A DNA stretch of 64,000 nt from positions 101,411,639 through 101,475,638 of the forward strand of contig CM075653.1 of assembly GCA_037953625.1 (NCBI GenBank), written 5' to 3'. This stretch comes from Crotalaria pallida. Taxonomy: Eukaryota; Streptophyta; Magnoliopsida; Fabales; Fabaceae. Below, piece after piece: positions 12,779-23,168 of this stretch. How positions within the stretch are numbered: the first letter of the stretch is position 1; every line of letters starts with the position of its first letter. The translations under genes and the position numbers were made by a program. The notes under the pieces were generated by a model. It saw only the letters and a list, made by a program, of their open reading frames with translations. It had not been told where the DNA came from and ran no database searches.

Positions 12779-13547
12779 ATCACACACTCTTTGTTCTTTA
12801 AGTCTTTGAATTTCATTTTCAATTATTTAATTTGCTGACAATCTCATGGATTTCCTCAACTTAATCATGCAAATTATATCTTCACTTTCCAAAGAGTTAT
12901 TCATACCTACTCCAAACAACATATTCATTATCCTTTGTAAATTCCAGGCTCAATGTAATTTAGCACAACATAGCATTTCAATATACTTTTATGCATAATC
13001 ACATTTTAACATATTATTAACTACCCTAGGGTTCTTTATCTTAACTAACACATATCTCCTAGCAACCCAATATATACACAATATAACCTACCCCCTAGAG
13101 TATGGTAACACAAACCTCCTTACCTCAAGTTCTTAGAGATAGAGAGAGAGTTTGTGCTTGATAGACACTTGAGAATTAGCCACAACTCAAAAGAAGAGGG
13201 AGGAACCTAATTTCAAATAGAATAATAAAACAAATTGTTAAGCTTTGCCCTAGAACTTAAGAGAATCCATAAACCAAACTAGAGCTTTTCTAGGTTGAAG
13301 ATTAAAACTTCATGAGAGCAAGAGGGAGAGAGGGATTCGAATTTTTAAAGGAGAGAAAGAGGAAACTCTTAAACAAAATCACTTACTTGGAGCAACAAGG
13401 AAGGACTTGATGATGGATTTGGTGTGGTTCACTTGAGGCTTGATTGATTAGAGTGAAGAAATTTGTGCCCTAAGAGAGAGAGAATTTGAACTTGGCAAGA
13501 AACTAAGGTGTGTTTGCTTTTATTTTTTTCATCAGCAGGTCGGGTTA

Positions 13548-13672
13548 ATCGATTAACACCCAAGTTAATCGATTAACCCCTTGAAAGTTGGCCAAGGATC
13601 AGCAGTAGCCTTAATCGATTATCAGTTTGCACACTTTCTGACCTTAATCGATTAGCCAACAGGTTAATCGAT
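13548..13672. repeat. Two pairs of ATCGAT palindromes plus a single
   Basis: TTAATCGATTA motifs at 13548 and 13568 (20 bp apart), a single at 13614, and a pair at 13647 and 13667 (20 bp apart). Confidence 0.8.
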
Positions 13673-14054
13673 TAAGCTGCATAATTTTGCAGTATCCAGT
13701 ACTTTGAAAGGCCATAACTTCTTCGTTACCCGTTGGATCTTCCTCAAATTTTAAAGCAAGCTTCCTCACCTATTCTATTTCACATCCAAAGGTGGAATTT
13801 ATGTTTAGAGCTACCAATCTTATTATTCTAAATTCCCTAAAGTTCTATGTTTTAAACTTAGTTCTACATGTATTCTTGGGCTAAATTCTAACTTATATCT
13901 TCATTTCTTTTACCATAAGACTATCACACATAAATTACACTATTAATTAAGTTTAGGATGTTACACAGTGCGCCTGGTAGGCACCAACACTCGAGTCTCT
14001 GACCCAAGACTCAGGTACTGACTGATGCTAATAATGAACTTTTCTGATGAACCA

Positions 14055-14250
14055 CTCGAGTCTTGCGTGATCCACTCGAGTCTTCTGGGTTGATGAAGAC
14101 TCGAGTATTTCATTAACTACTCGAGTAATTTTAGAAAATCTGAGACTTAAACTTTTCAGAAAACTAAGATCCACTCGAGTTTTACCAAGAACCACTCGAG
14201 TATTTTGTGCAAATTGAAACTCTACTCGAGTCTTTTAAACACTACTCGAG
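14055..14250. repeat. Cluster of four CTCGAG palindrome pairs
   Basis: CTCGAG starts at 14055/14075, 14100/14120, 14174/14195 and 14225/14245. The within-pair spacings are 20, 20, 21 and 20 bp, while the sequence between partners differs in each pair. Confidence 0.85.
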
Positions 14251-14509
14251 TCTTTTTTATCAGAATTCTAAAACAATGTCATTTTCAACTAAGTCAAGTT
14301 TAATTAAACTAAAGAATGACTGCAAGGCATAAATCATGTTCCAAAAGAAGATTTGATGTGTTCAAACTACATTGGTAAATGCATTGTTGAAAATTATTGC
14401 ATTATTGAAATTATTGCATGTTGCACATAATGAGGTTAATGAATAACCTTTAATGGAATGTTTGGGTGCATTCATGCATGGTGATGTGGTGATAGCATAT
14501 CATTTGGTC

Positions 14510-14598
14510 ATGTTCGAGGAACATGAGGAGGGTACTCTGGGAGTACCAATTTGATTACGACTTGCCTGTAGTCACATTTTGGTAATGTGGCCAGCATT
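14510..14598. repeat. Partial hairpin cluster of the 10204 LTR
   Basis: Small inverted repeats such as ATGTTC-GAG-GAACAT, GGTACTC-TGG-GAGTACC and CACATT-TTGG-TAATGTG. They match the arrays in the other LTRs (33030-33240 and 26890-27095). The LTR is cut off immediately after. Confidence 0.6.
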
Positions 14599-14669
14599 GT
14601 TTTCCTTTCTTTCTATTTTTTTTCATTAAAATAATCTCACTCTCCCCTCATGAACTCGTGACCAAAGTA

Positions 14670-14781
14670 GAGCACAGTTGCCAAAAAGGAACAAACGCGT
14701 GGTGCCTCCAGCGGTGATGAACCTCTACGAACGGTTGTAGAGGAATGAACGAACGAAAATTACCTCCTGCTGGAGGTGCTC
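14670..14781. mobile_element. Small MITE-like hairpin, Harbinger-type ends
   Basis: GAGCAC at the left and GTGCTC at the right, with flanking GTA/TTA resembling a TWA target site. Inside are inverted repeats GCCTCCAGC / GCTGGAGG and CTCTACGAACGGTTGTAGAG. Confidence 0.4.
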
Positions 14782-14944
14782 TTACAAATTTAAACCAGAC
14801 AAACTTATATTTTTTTCTAATTGGAAATGACATTTTGAAATCAACTATGCAGTCAGAAGTTAGTATTGTTCTTTAATCACATAGCGACATCTAAAATCCC
14901 TTAATTACAATACTTAGAATATGGTGAATTTTCACGGTGTTACA

Positions 14945-15211
14945 TTATTCATTTATTTTATTCTTAACATAAAAAATTTTAAAAAATTGTAACAATATTG
15001 TGTGGAACCAGACTGATTTGTACTAGTGTATGAGACTGGTTCCGTGGGGAATGAGTCTGATTTTAACAAAAGAACCAAAGAGTATTTAATATATTTTAAG
15101 ACTGGTTATATAAAGTAACCAGACTAGTTTTAACAAATGTGCATTAAGAGACTGGTTCCACACGGGACCGGTCTGTTTCAACTAGTCTAAAATGTGTTTT
15201 TTGTACTAGTG
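14945..15211 (-). mobile_element. Possible CACTA-type transposon end
   Basis: The minus strand at 15211 reads CACTAGTACAAAAAAC, a common start of plant CACTA elements. The next 200 bp hold repeated AGACTGGTTCC and GACCGGTCT motifs, like CACTA subterminal repeats. The opposite end was not found. Confidence 0.35.
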
Positions 15212-15593
15212 AATATGACTCAACGATAAAATAAATAGTAAAAATGTAACATCCCGATTTTTAATTCCAAGTATAATTAGTATAAAACTAGGTTTAGAGT
15301 TGATAAGGGTAACAATAACAAGTTACACATAGGGATTGAGATGAGTGTTTTTAGTATTAAAAACAATTAATAAAAGGAGAATCCAGAATAAAAGATTTAT
15401 AACTTAGAATTCAAATTCCTCTGTTGGATGTGAATTTGGAGTCCTAGTAAGCTTGTTCTCAAATTTGAGCAAGATCCGACGGGTGAAAAACAAGGGGTGA
15501 AAAAACAAGTAAGAAAATAGATTATTACTTTGGGGAAATAATCGACTACCTGCTCCTTGTGTGGAACCAAATAATAAGGAAATTCATTAGATA

Positions 15594-15619
15594 ATCGATT
15601 ACTTCCAGAAGTAATCGAT
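15594..15619. repeat. Paired ATCGAT palindromes
   Basis: GTAATCGATTAC-type motifs at 15594 and 15614, spacing 20 bp. The whole pair is itself an almost perfect palindrome around CTTCCAGAAG. Confidence 0.8.
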
Positions 15620-16435
15620 TACCTTAGGGTGTGACGTGAAAAAAATAAGAAGCTTGGGGGGCACGAAGTGCTCTTAAAGAGCAAGCTTCTTGGAGAAGCT
15701 TTTCACCCACACCACACAAAAAAAAATACAAACACAAATCATTTCCATTTCCATAACACAAACACACACACTTCTTCTTCTCCATTCTCTCTTCTTCATC
15801 AAGAACACCACCCACCCACACCAAGCCCTAAGATCACAACCCCCTCATCATCACCATTATTATCTTCTTCAAGCTTTCTCTCTCTATCACCATGGAAACA
15901 CTTTCTCTCTTATGCCTTCTCACTCTCAAGAGCAAGTGAAGGAGAAATCTCTTCCCCCAGCACACTCTCCATTAAACAAGATTCCAACTCATCTCTTAGT
16001 AGATCTATTAAGGTTACAAGGAAGGCTCAAGAGGTTCAAGCTTTAAGGAGCTCATAAAAGCTAAGGAAGAAGCTAGGATTTTGAAGTTCCTTATCTCTCT
16101 CTCTTCATTTGAGGTAAGGAGTAGGTATTACAATGACTTAGGAAATAGATTCTAGGGTGTATATAGTGATAGCTAAGGATGGGTAATTAGTTTATGATAA
16201 TGAACCTTAAGGTAGTTGATATTGATAATAGCTAGAGTTTTGAAATAAATGAATAGAACTCACTTTTATATTTGTGAATATATGTGTGCATGATATGTTG
16301 TTATGTATGTTTGAATGTTGAATATGTGATATATAATTGTTTGCATGAAGTATGTGTTTTATAAGTGATGACACAAATGAATGAAAGAAAGAATTATAAG
16401 TTAAAGCTAAATGCAAAGAGCAGCTGATTGATCCT

Positions 16436-16750
16436 TGGGGGACACTGACCCACTAGGTGCCCTGTTAGGTGTCAAACGACCCATTAGGTAAAACGTCCCA
16501 TCAGGTGCAAACGACCCATTAGGTCCAAACGCCCCATTAGGTGCTTGTGTACCCAATGGATCAATATGATGCAAGGTAATCAAAATAAATTAAAACTGAA
16601 AAGGAACAAGAACAAATGAAATAAAACTGAATGTATAAAAGACTCAAGTGAATGTGAGTGAAGTAAATGAAAAAGGGCCTAACGGGTGATACATGGCCTA
16701 ATGGGTGCAAAACGACCTGATGGGTGATAAACGACCTAACAGGTGCACAA
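16436..16750 (+). repeat. Minisatellite with ACGACCCATTAGGTGCAA-like units
   Basis: About seven degenerate 17-22-bp units, (c/a)aacgaccCATTAGGTgc, at 16436-16560, and four related GGGTGATAAACGACCTAA-like units at 16678-16745. They occupy the same donor-acceptor interval as the minisatellite of the sister LTR, but with different unit sequences. Confidence 0.7.
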
Positions 16751-17077
16751 AATCCTAGTGGTGAAAGAAAGATAAAACAAATGAAAAGAGGAAGAGATAA
16801 GAAAATAAGAAAAAGAAGAAAGACAAAGAAAAAAAATGATAAGTGTGAATGGAAAAGGAAACTAATTGTTTGCCATGGTGTTGTTAAGTGCATGATTTTT
16901 TTTTTGAACAGCAAACAAAGAAAAATTAGTTTATGAATGTTAAGTGCATGATTTGAATGTGAATAAGTGTTGTGATCTAGTTGCTATTTGTGTTTGACTT
17001 AGTATGTCCCTATGTCTCTTTAGAAGCTGTTTTTCTAAGTTTTGTGTAATGTTCACCTTCTTACTGTTTTTATACAG

Positions 17078-17142
17078 GTACCGAGCCTGAGCTTACACCT
17101 TCGCAAGCCGAGCAGGAGTATTCTCCCCCTCAGGGAAAGTAA
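17078..17142 (+). other. Conserved short exon-like segment after an LTR acceptor
   Basis: Follows CTGTTTTTATACAG and reads TEPELTPSQAEQEYSPPQGK then stop, matching the minus-strand segment at 11999-12063 at 12 of 20 residues. Coding is uncertain because the frame is closed upstream. Confidence 0.3.
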
Positions 17143-17581
17143 GTAGCAGTAGTAGGGCATGTCTCATGTCTTGGGCCATGTTTTGGGTTTCATGATGTAG
17201 ATGTTTCTTTTGTAAAAATGTAAATATTTCTTTTGGGTGCTAGGATGTAGCACGGGGTGGCCCAGGACTCTTCCTTTTGGGAAAGGAGTTATTTTAGGAA
17301 GTTAAAACTAATCCACAACTTGTTTATATTCTGGAAATGATGTGAATATATGCACTATGATGCATGATGATATGTGATGTCTTGCTGGCTTCTCTGTTGA
17401 TGTTAGAAATGTGTTAATACAGGTTTACAGGAAAAACTAATTTTTGGAAAGTCCTAAAAACAAAGTAAACTCCGTTTAATTTTACGGAGAATTTTTATAA
17501 GTAATCGAGTTAATAAAGGAAATTTTTAAGTACATAAATCCTTTTGGGTAATTAGAGTATTATTTATAATAGGGTGTCACA

Positions 17582-17742
17582 AAAAAAAATTGGACGATAA
17601 ATATAAGATAAAATTTATTTTTTTTTATAATAATGATAAAGTGAGCATTAAATTATTATTTTATTTTAATACTCGTATTAGTTTATGTTAATAATTTTAT
17701 AATTTAAGATAATTAATAAAAAATTTGCGTAGTTTTTGTTTT

Positions 17743-17786
<44 letters not shown>

Positions 17787-18337
17787 TATATATATATATA
17801 TCCCTCGAATTTGCTACTCTTCTCTGTGTGTAGTTTTTTTTAAATTGAGTTTTTTATTATTTTTTTAAATGGAGTAACGTGTTATTTCATTCATTTGAAT
17901 TATTCAAATTTCATTCATTTGGCTTAATCAAATTACCATTTAATTTTTCTTTGTATGCTTAAATGGGAGTAAATCAAATCATTAAAATAACAATAGACTA
18001 TTCTATTCATTCATAAACATAAAGAAAATATGTTGACTACACCACAAACACACTTATTTAAACGAAAAACTGCACACAACATTAAAACAAACATAATCCT
18101 AACTGAACTAATTTAACAACCCCACTTCTTATTAAAACTAAACAACCCAACTTCTAAAAATTGGATTAAGGTGGTAATGCATAATAATAACAGACTTGAT
18201 ATTGCTTCATGCTTGCCACTACTTCAGGGTCATTCCCAAGCCAAGCAAAGGGTCAGTAACTTACCACCATACCAACCCTTGACGCTCCTTCACTTCTGAT
18301 TCTAGAAGATGAACCTTCACCATTACGAGGATCATGA
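17582..18337. other. AT-rich spacer with (TA)n microsatellite
   Basis: An alternating TA run spans about 17748-17802, interrupted once by GTATGT. The rest is AT-rich DNA with no supported gene. Confidence 0.6.
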
Positions 18338-18592
18338 CGAAATAGGTTCTGCATCACCATTGTCAGCAAGATGCTTCTCCCGCATCTCTTTTGCCTCCTC
18401 ATATGTGTCAAAAGACTCGAAAAAGGCACTGCTATATCCAGTCACCTGCATGTGACATTTATGCCAAGAGCCATAAACCTCACTCCGCTAGCTGTCCAAC
18501 ATAGATGTTGTAGAACCTGGATCTGCGTCGGTATCCCTTACCCCAGGGCTGCTTACTTCCATCGAAATCTTTGCCTTTGCCACCTTCTTCCA
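18338..18592 (-). pseudogene. Viroplasmin/RNase H1 N-terminal-like domain fragment
   Basis: From an ATG at 18592 the minus strand reads MEEGGKGKDFDGSKQPWGKG and then FYNIYVGQLAE. After a frameshift near 18490 it continues EVYGSWHKCHMQVTGYSSAF with FFESFDTYEEAKEM, ending in a stop near 18338. The order aromatic-Y-V-G, then Y-x-S-W-x-x-C, then a GYSxAFxxSFxTxEEA stretch is the signature of the small RNA/DNA-hybrid-binding domain at the N-terminus of RNase H1 and in the plant genes that share it (Cauli_VI family). No RNase H catalytic domain follows. A host gene relic or a piece of a transposon are both possible. Confidence 0.5.
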
Positions 18593-19374
18593 TGGAAAAG
18601 CTAATGAGGAAAAAAAGAGAGAGACAACCTTGGATACAGAGAGGCAAAGAGAAGTAACTCTATATAGAGTGTTACTTTAAAAATGGAACTAAAAATTTGC
18701 CGAAGCCACTAAATATAATAAGCTAATTGAAGTTACTTGATTGCCCCCCCTGTGTTTATTCACCTAAATAAACACAAAACTATTCCCCCCGTCCTTGAAG
18801 TTGAATATAATACTTAACAAGAATATTGCAAAAAAAAAACACTACTTATCAATTTTTAAATGTAACTCTGATTTAAATTCCTCATTTTCCAAAATCAGGT
18901 CAAAGTTTCTTGCCTCTAAATTTGATATATGTTGTTAAGCTATTTCACAGTTATGAAAGTTGAAAACCACTATTTTCTTCCTAGTACATGCCACCCAAAG
19001 CTGTAACATTATTAACGCAACATCCTCTCGTGCCAAGTACTCAGTTTCCGTATATCTTCCCATTGTCACCAAGGGTCATCCAGTCAACTTACTGGGTAAG
19101 CTCACATAATAAGGAAAATAATTTTTCCACCTTGTTCGATGACACTATGCTTGGTGTATACAGGAAATAGCTTAGTATGAAGCTGAGATATCCTTAATAA
19201 GGTATCTTGCATGCTGAACTCAAATAATTGGTTGTCAATATCACGATTATCAGCAAATGCAACAATCTATGTGTCTAAATCAAAGAGACAAAATTACATA
19301 ATAAAAAAAGCATTAGTAAATTAATAATATGCAAAACAAAATTACATTAAAAATATTATGCAAACAAACCTTCG

Positions 19375-19613
19375 ACCGCATCGTAAAAACATTTGTATCC
19401 CATGTACATACTAGACCAATCAACATTGTTTCTAGCATTGTTCATGTATTCTTCCCATGTATTCTGTGCCATTGATCGAGAAATATAAGTTCTGTACATG
19501 CCACATCATTCCATCTCAATATTTGAGAGTGACAATCAATGTAACTTGTATAAATTCCTGGTTTCCTACCAACAAATACAACATAAAACCTTTTTCTACC
19601 ATCTTTAGTAGCC
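19375..19613 (-). pseudogene. Second viroplasmin/RNase H1 N-terminal-like fragment
   Basis: From an ATG at 19613 the minus strand reads MATKDGRKRFYVVFVGRKPG and IYTSYIDCHSQI, a good match to the start of the RNase H1 hybrid-binding domain. A frameshift near 19500 leads into SRSMAQNTWEEYMNNARNNV, ending at a donor-like GAAG/GTTTGT (19375). An acceptor-like TTGATTTAG near 19280 could start a further exon. It lies on the same strand as the fragment at 18338-18592, so both may be pieces of one decayed gene or of a duplicated pair. Confidence 0.5.
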
Positions 19614-20002
19614 ATTGTTATTGATCAACTATGACCCCTTTGTCTTCTATATTTTGATGAAGCATGCCCAGACCATTATGCCGCCGCTTATACAGCCTTA
19701 TAAATTAAATTTATTTATTGTGTTAGGTATCTAAATATTTATGATATATTTATTATACAAGTCGGAAGTTAATGTTTGTTATTACTAAGCATACCAACCT
19801 CGACTTCAGACGTTGATATATACGTCCTCATACGTCCCCATCAATGCATGCAACGTCCTTAGTTCCTTTAAAATGAGAAATTTTTTCAATTCAACTATAG
19901 TTAATGTAGCAATAACAACAAAGGCATTATGGAAGTTAATAACAATAAAAAGATAATTCTTACGGAAGATGGTTTACTAATTACAATAATGTTATGGTTA
20001 TA

Positions 20003-20052
20003 GATTAGGGTTAGGATTAGGGTTAATGTTAGGGTTAAGGTTAGGGTTAGAG
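20003..20052 (+). repeat. Degenerate telomere-like repeat
   Basis: A run of TTAGGG, TTAGGA and TTAATG-type hexamers (gattagggttaggattaggg and onwards). The unit is GGGTTA rather than the usual plant TTTAGGG, so the origin may be unrelated to telomeres. Confidence 0.5.
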
Positions 20053-20744
20053 ATGACTAAATTAGACTAAATTAGTTTCATGTTGTAAATAATATTTTCT
20101 CATTCTAAAATACCCTTACCAAATTACTAAATAATGTAAAATTTTTGTATATTTTGACTGCATTAGCCTTATAAAATAATGTAAGATTTTTTATTATTTT
20201 TGGAAATAAGTTAACAACTATTATTGTTGAGGGTAGAAAAAATTAATGCAAATGATACACACCAACATATTCACCAACCCCATCATTATTCACCCACATG
20301 CAACATCCCTATTTAATTTTTTCCCTTTTTTGTTTAAATTAAAAACTAACTTCACACACTTTTTTTATTTGTTCCATACAACAATGTAGTATTCGATTTT
20401 TAAAAATAATAGGCTTTTGGGGTTCAAGTGAATAATGTAGTTGATTATTGGGGTTCAACCATTAAAGTTTGGGCTTCAAAATGTAAAGTGCACTTTAGTA
20501 AAGTGTAACTAATAAAGTGTATATCAATAGTTAAATTAATTAAACATATTTTAGTAAATTAATTAAACATAGTTTAGTAATGATTTAACGTCAAATGAGC
20601 TTACTCTTTTTCAAAGGGCAGTGGTTCTATCAATCACATGTCTCACGAATAAAAGACCCATAAATGACTTACACATTAATATATAATATTTTAAGACAAC
20701 ACCATTTTGTCAATAAATTGATTTATACCTATATCTAAGTTTAG

Positions 20745-20850
20745 GTATAGGGTTACAGTTACAGTTACGATTAGGGTTATGATAAGGGTTAGGGTTACGG
20801 TTACGGTTACGGTAAGGGTTAGGGTAAAGGGTACAAGGTAAAGGGTAAAG
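20745..20850 (+). repeat. Degenerate GGTTA / GGGTTA repeat
   Basis: Repeated GTTACAGTTAC, GGGTTAGGGTTAC and GGTTACGGTTAC units grading into GGGTAAAGGGTA. Similar in type to the tract at 20003. Confidence 0.5.
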
Positions 20851-20880
20851 TAAGACCTTTAAATCTTAATATCACAAATT

Positions 20881-21446
20881 GAGTAATTAGTCAGATTGGT
20901 CCCTGACTTTGTAATCATCGATCAATTTAGTCCCTGAGATTTTCAAAATAGCAATTTAGTTCCTGAGATTGGAGGACGTCAAGCACGTTAGTCTCTGGCA
21001 TTTGTTGTCGTCACTATGCTGTTTCAAAATAATAACCACGTCCAGTTATCCTTGTTCTCTGCATCCACAACTCCATATGCAATTGAGGTTGATTTCGGAA
21101 ATAAGGATTTTTTAATTTGGGAATTAGATATTGAAATAAGTGAAGGACACTTTCATATTATGTGATTGGGGCTTGGGGTTTTGATTTTTGGAAGAGATTT
21201 CACGGTTTGAGGTTTTGATTTGGGAATTTTGGGTTTATGTATTTTAAAAGGTTGAAGATGATGTTTCAACCGTTGGATTTGAATGGTTAATTTATAGCCA
21301 TTGGACAGCATAATGACGACAACAAACGTCAAGGACTAACGTGCTTGACGTCCTCCAATCTCAAGGAATAAATTACTATTTCAAAAATCTCATGAACTAA
21401 ATTGTCTGATGACTACAAAGTCAGGGACCAATCTGACTAATTACAC
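20881..21446. mobile_element. Mutator-like MITE with long terminal inverted repeats
   Basis: Terminal inverted repeats of about 150 bp start GNGTAATTAGTCAGATTGG at each end (20881 rightward, 21446 leftward) and contain GGTCCCTGACTTTGTA and GACGTCAAGCACGTTAGT. The 10-bp direct repeat ATCACAAATT lies immediately outside (20871-20880 and 21447-21456), consistent with the 9-10-bp target duplications of Mutator-like elements. No ORF inside. Confidence 0.8.
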
Positions 21447-21691
21447 ATCACAAATTTATAATTACTACATATTAATATATATTACTAATATGCAACACTC
21501 TTAAAATAAGATAATTACACTCTTAAAATGACAAAGTAACTATTCATATTTTAGTTACTGTGTTACTCACAATTACTATATATTTTTACTTACTCTTAAC
21601 ATCAAGCCTTTTATATTTCTTACTATATACAAATATTTAAAAATTTATATAACTTACTATAGATATTAATATATATATATATATATATAAA

Positions 21692-21856
21692 TTTAGAGTT
21701 AGGATCTGTTGACACCAGGTGTAAGTTTTGGTCATTTACACTTTCAAATAACTTTTTATAGATTATGAAATTTATCAATCCATCCGTTGTGATCAAAGTT
21801 TTAATCAAGTAGATCATCTCTACAAAATTTCATAGAATATAAAAATTGTTCGATAC
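21692..21856. mobile_element. Left half of a fold-back MITE split by a chromovirus
   Basis: The stretch GTTGACACCAGGTG…CATTTACACTTTCAAATAA…AGATTATGAAATTTAT is the inverted complement of 30660-30741. The chromovirus at 21857-30504 sits between the halves, with the duplicated GATAC at its borders. Confidence 0.7.
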
Positions 21857-22223
21857 TGTGACGCTCTCTTTTTAACTTGAAAATAATTAATATTTCCAAA
21901 TAATTGAATAATTGCTATCAAAATTTAGACTAGAAAATTTTTCCTTTTTAAGATTAGTACTTGCTCGTTCAAAAACCCTTTTTAACATGAATCAATTTGA
22001 ATTCGGCTGAGTAATATCTTAGATTCGAAAAGACTCTCGAGATAACAATTTCTTACTTATAGAAAATATTATTCGTAGATATTATTAAAACATATCATTT
22101 GTCTCTCGAGTTGGATTTGAGTATATAAAACATACACTTATCGTCGAATCCCTTTTAAATAGAAATCAGAGTTCGCGGAAGTAAAAATAATACTTATGGG
22201 GCACTGTTGAGGTAAAGAAAACA

Positions 22224-22260
<37 letters not shown>

Positions 22261-23168
22261 TCATAACATAACCCCATCAGTACAATCAGTAGCAAGTGAT
22301 AAAAAGTCGAGATAGCAAGTTTTGATGAAACATATACAGACCAGCTGCATAAAATAAAACCTCACTCTAAGACCTCTCAAATATATACAATATATAACAA
22401 AATTCAAAAACAGAAGTCTCAGAGCAAGTCGTCTGTGTCCTCAGCAGCTCCTCAGATCCTCCACAACTCTATCCCTAGGATCTAGGATCCAAAAACATCT
22501 ACGCTATGCAGGCTCCTATGAACTAGCGGGTCCACCTCTAACTGAAACAGTCGGCTCAACATGCACCTCCTCCTCGCTCTCATCCTCCACAGGGTCTTCC
22601 TCGACCTCGCCCGACTGTGTAGAGACCCCACCACTAGGTCTAAGATCTGCAGAAGTAGTCCTATAAAAATCAGTCGGACCAGGAGAAGGAGTCTCCTTAG
22701 TGACAACTCTATGGGAGGAAGGATGGGAACGAGTGGCAGCTCTGAAACGAAAACTATGAAAATGGCGCATAGGTCGAGCCGGGGGTGGTCCTCTATATGT
22801 ATAAAAAGGTGGAACATGCATAGTGTAGACTAAGGGAATCCTAAATCGACGAGGTCGCACTCGCACCAGAGGGTTAGGGTGGTAGAGAGTGATCTCAACC
22901 TCCCCCTCAAAAGTGGCACGGTGCTCCTCATTTGTCCATATACCGCTAGGGATAGGGCGTATCTCGATGCAAGCTAGGTATCTGGCCATCACCTAAACAG
23001 GGCACAGGGAGTAAGTATACACATATACATAATTGATAAAGACTAAAATTACAATCACAAATATATCATGGATAGATCATAATGCAAATACATATGAGCA
23101 CACCAGTTTTCAACATTATAACTCTTATAATGCAAGTGGCATGATGTATGATTTTCTATCCACAACTT
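21857..23168 (-). mobile_element. 3' LTR remnant
   Basis: Nearly identical to 25538-26847. It keeps the U5-side part of the LTR with the conserved ORF and an (AT)n microsatellite near 22225. The front part is deleted, and the junction with RT is at ctatccacaact/tagcactg. Confidence 0.8.
22516..22989 (-). CDS. LTR-encoded conserved ORF, copy 1 (function unknown)
   Basis: 157 codons from the ATG at 22989, three bases after a conserved acceptor-like CTGTTTAG. I do not recognise the family. Visible parts: an N-terminal conserved block, ARYLACIEIRPIPSGIW, then FEGEVEITLYHPNPLV, a basic patch RVRPRRFRIP, a Tyr/Pro-rich stretch MHVPPFYTYRGPPPARP, an Arg/His-rich HFHSFRFRAATRSHP, a Ser/Thr/Pro-rich linker and an acidic tail SGEVEEDPVEDESEEEVHVE. 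There is no signal peptide or membrane segment. The same ORF occurs five times in LTRs of two sub-lineages, with reading frame kept and mostly synonymous differences, which argues for real coding. It does not resemble gag, pol or envelope. Confidence 0.6.
   Translation of the reverse strand: MARYLACIEIRPIPSGIWTNEEHRATFEGEVEITLYHPNPLVRVRPRRFRIPLVYTMHVPPFYTYRGPPPARPMRHFHSFRFRAATRSHPSSHRVVTKETPSPGPTDFYRTTSADLRPSGGVSTQSGEVEEDPVEDESEEEVHVEPTVSVRGGPASS

Larger units (their letters stand above)
11560..13965 (-). mobile_element. Solo LTR, ATCGAT version, with 5-bp target duplication
   Basis: Starts TGTAACACCC and ends GATGTTACA. It is flanked by the direct repeat CAGTG at 11555-11559 and 13966-13970, which marks a complete 2.4-kb LTR inserted in the 10204 element. 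Minus-strand orientation follows from a donor-like TTGAG/GTAAGGAGG (near 13125) and an acceptor-like TTTTTCAG (12064) in that direction, matching the plus-strand LTR at 15245. It contains a minisatellite (12386-12778) and ATCGAT pairs. No internal region remains, consistent with unequal recombination between two LTRs. Confidence 0.85.
10204..14598 (+). mobile_element. Truncated chromovirus LTR, CTCGAG version, interrupted by a solo LTR
   Basis: It begins TGTAACACCCCAAATTTTTA, closely like the start of the LTRs of the complete element at 37519-49277. It carries a TATA-like gctataaatag near 10611, a leader, a donor-like G/GTAAGCTCA near 10883 and CTAAG/GTATGG near 11100, pairs of CTCGAG palindromes, and a partial hairpin cluster at 14510-14598. 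The expected acceptor, ORF and 3' end are missing, so it is truncated on the right. Positions 11560-13970 are a later insertion with its own target duplication. A 5-bp duplication for this LTR itself cannot be identified. Confidence 0.65.
15245..17581 (+). mobile_element. Solo LTR, ATCGAT version
   Basis: Starts TGTAACATCCC and ends AGGGTGTCACA. The flanking direct repeat is AAAAA on both sides, which is low complexity and so weak evidence alone. It is related to the minus-strand solo LTR at 11560-13965. It has a leader (about 15690-16113), a donor-like TTTGAG/GTAAGGAG at 16114, a minisatellite in the following segment, and an acceptor-like TTTTTATACAG at 17077. Two leader-derived ORFs (15668-16057, 15690-16046) are His/Ser/Thr-rich and look like composition artefacts. 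Confidence 0.7.
19614..20880. other. AT-rich spacer with degenerate GGGTTA repeats
   Basis: No supported gene. It contains two short telomere-like tracts listed separately. Confidence 0.6.

Noticed and set aside
15668..16057. ORFs of 129 and 118 codons in the LTR leader
   Set aside because: Overlapping frames of a low-complexity leader, not conserved as a frame in the related LTR.
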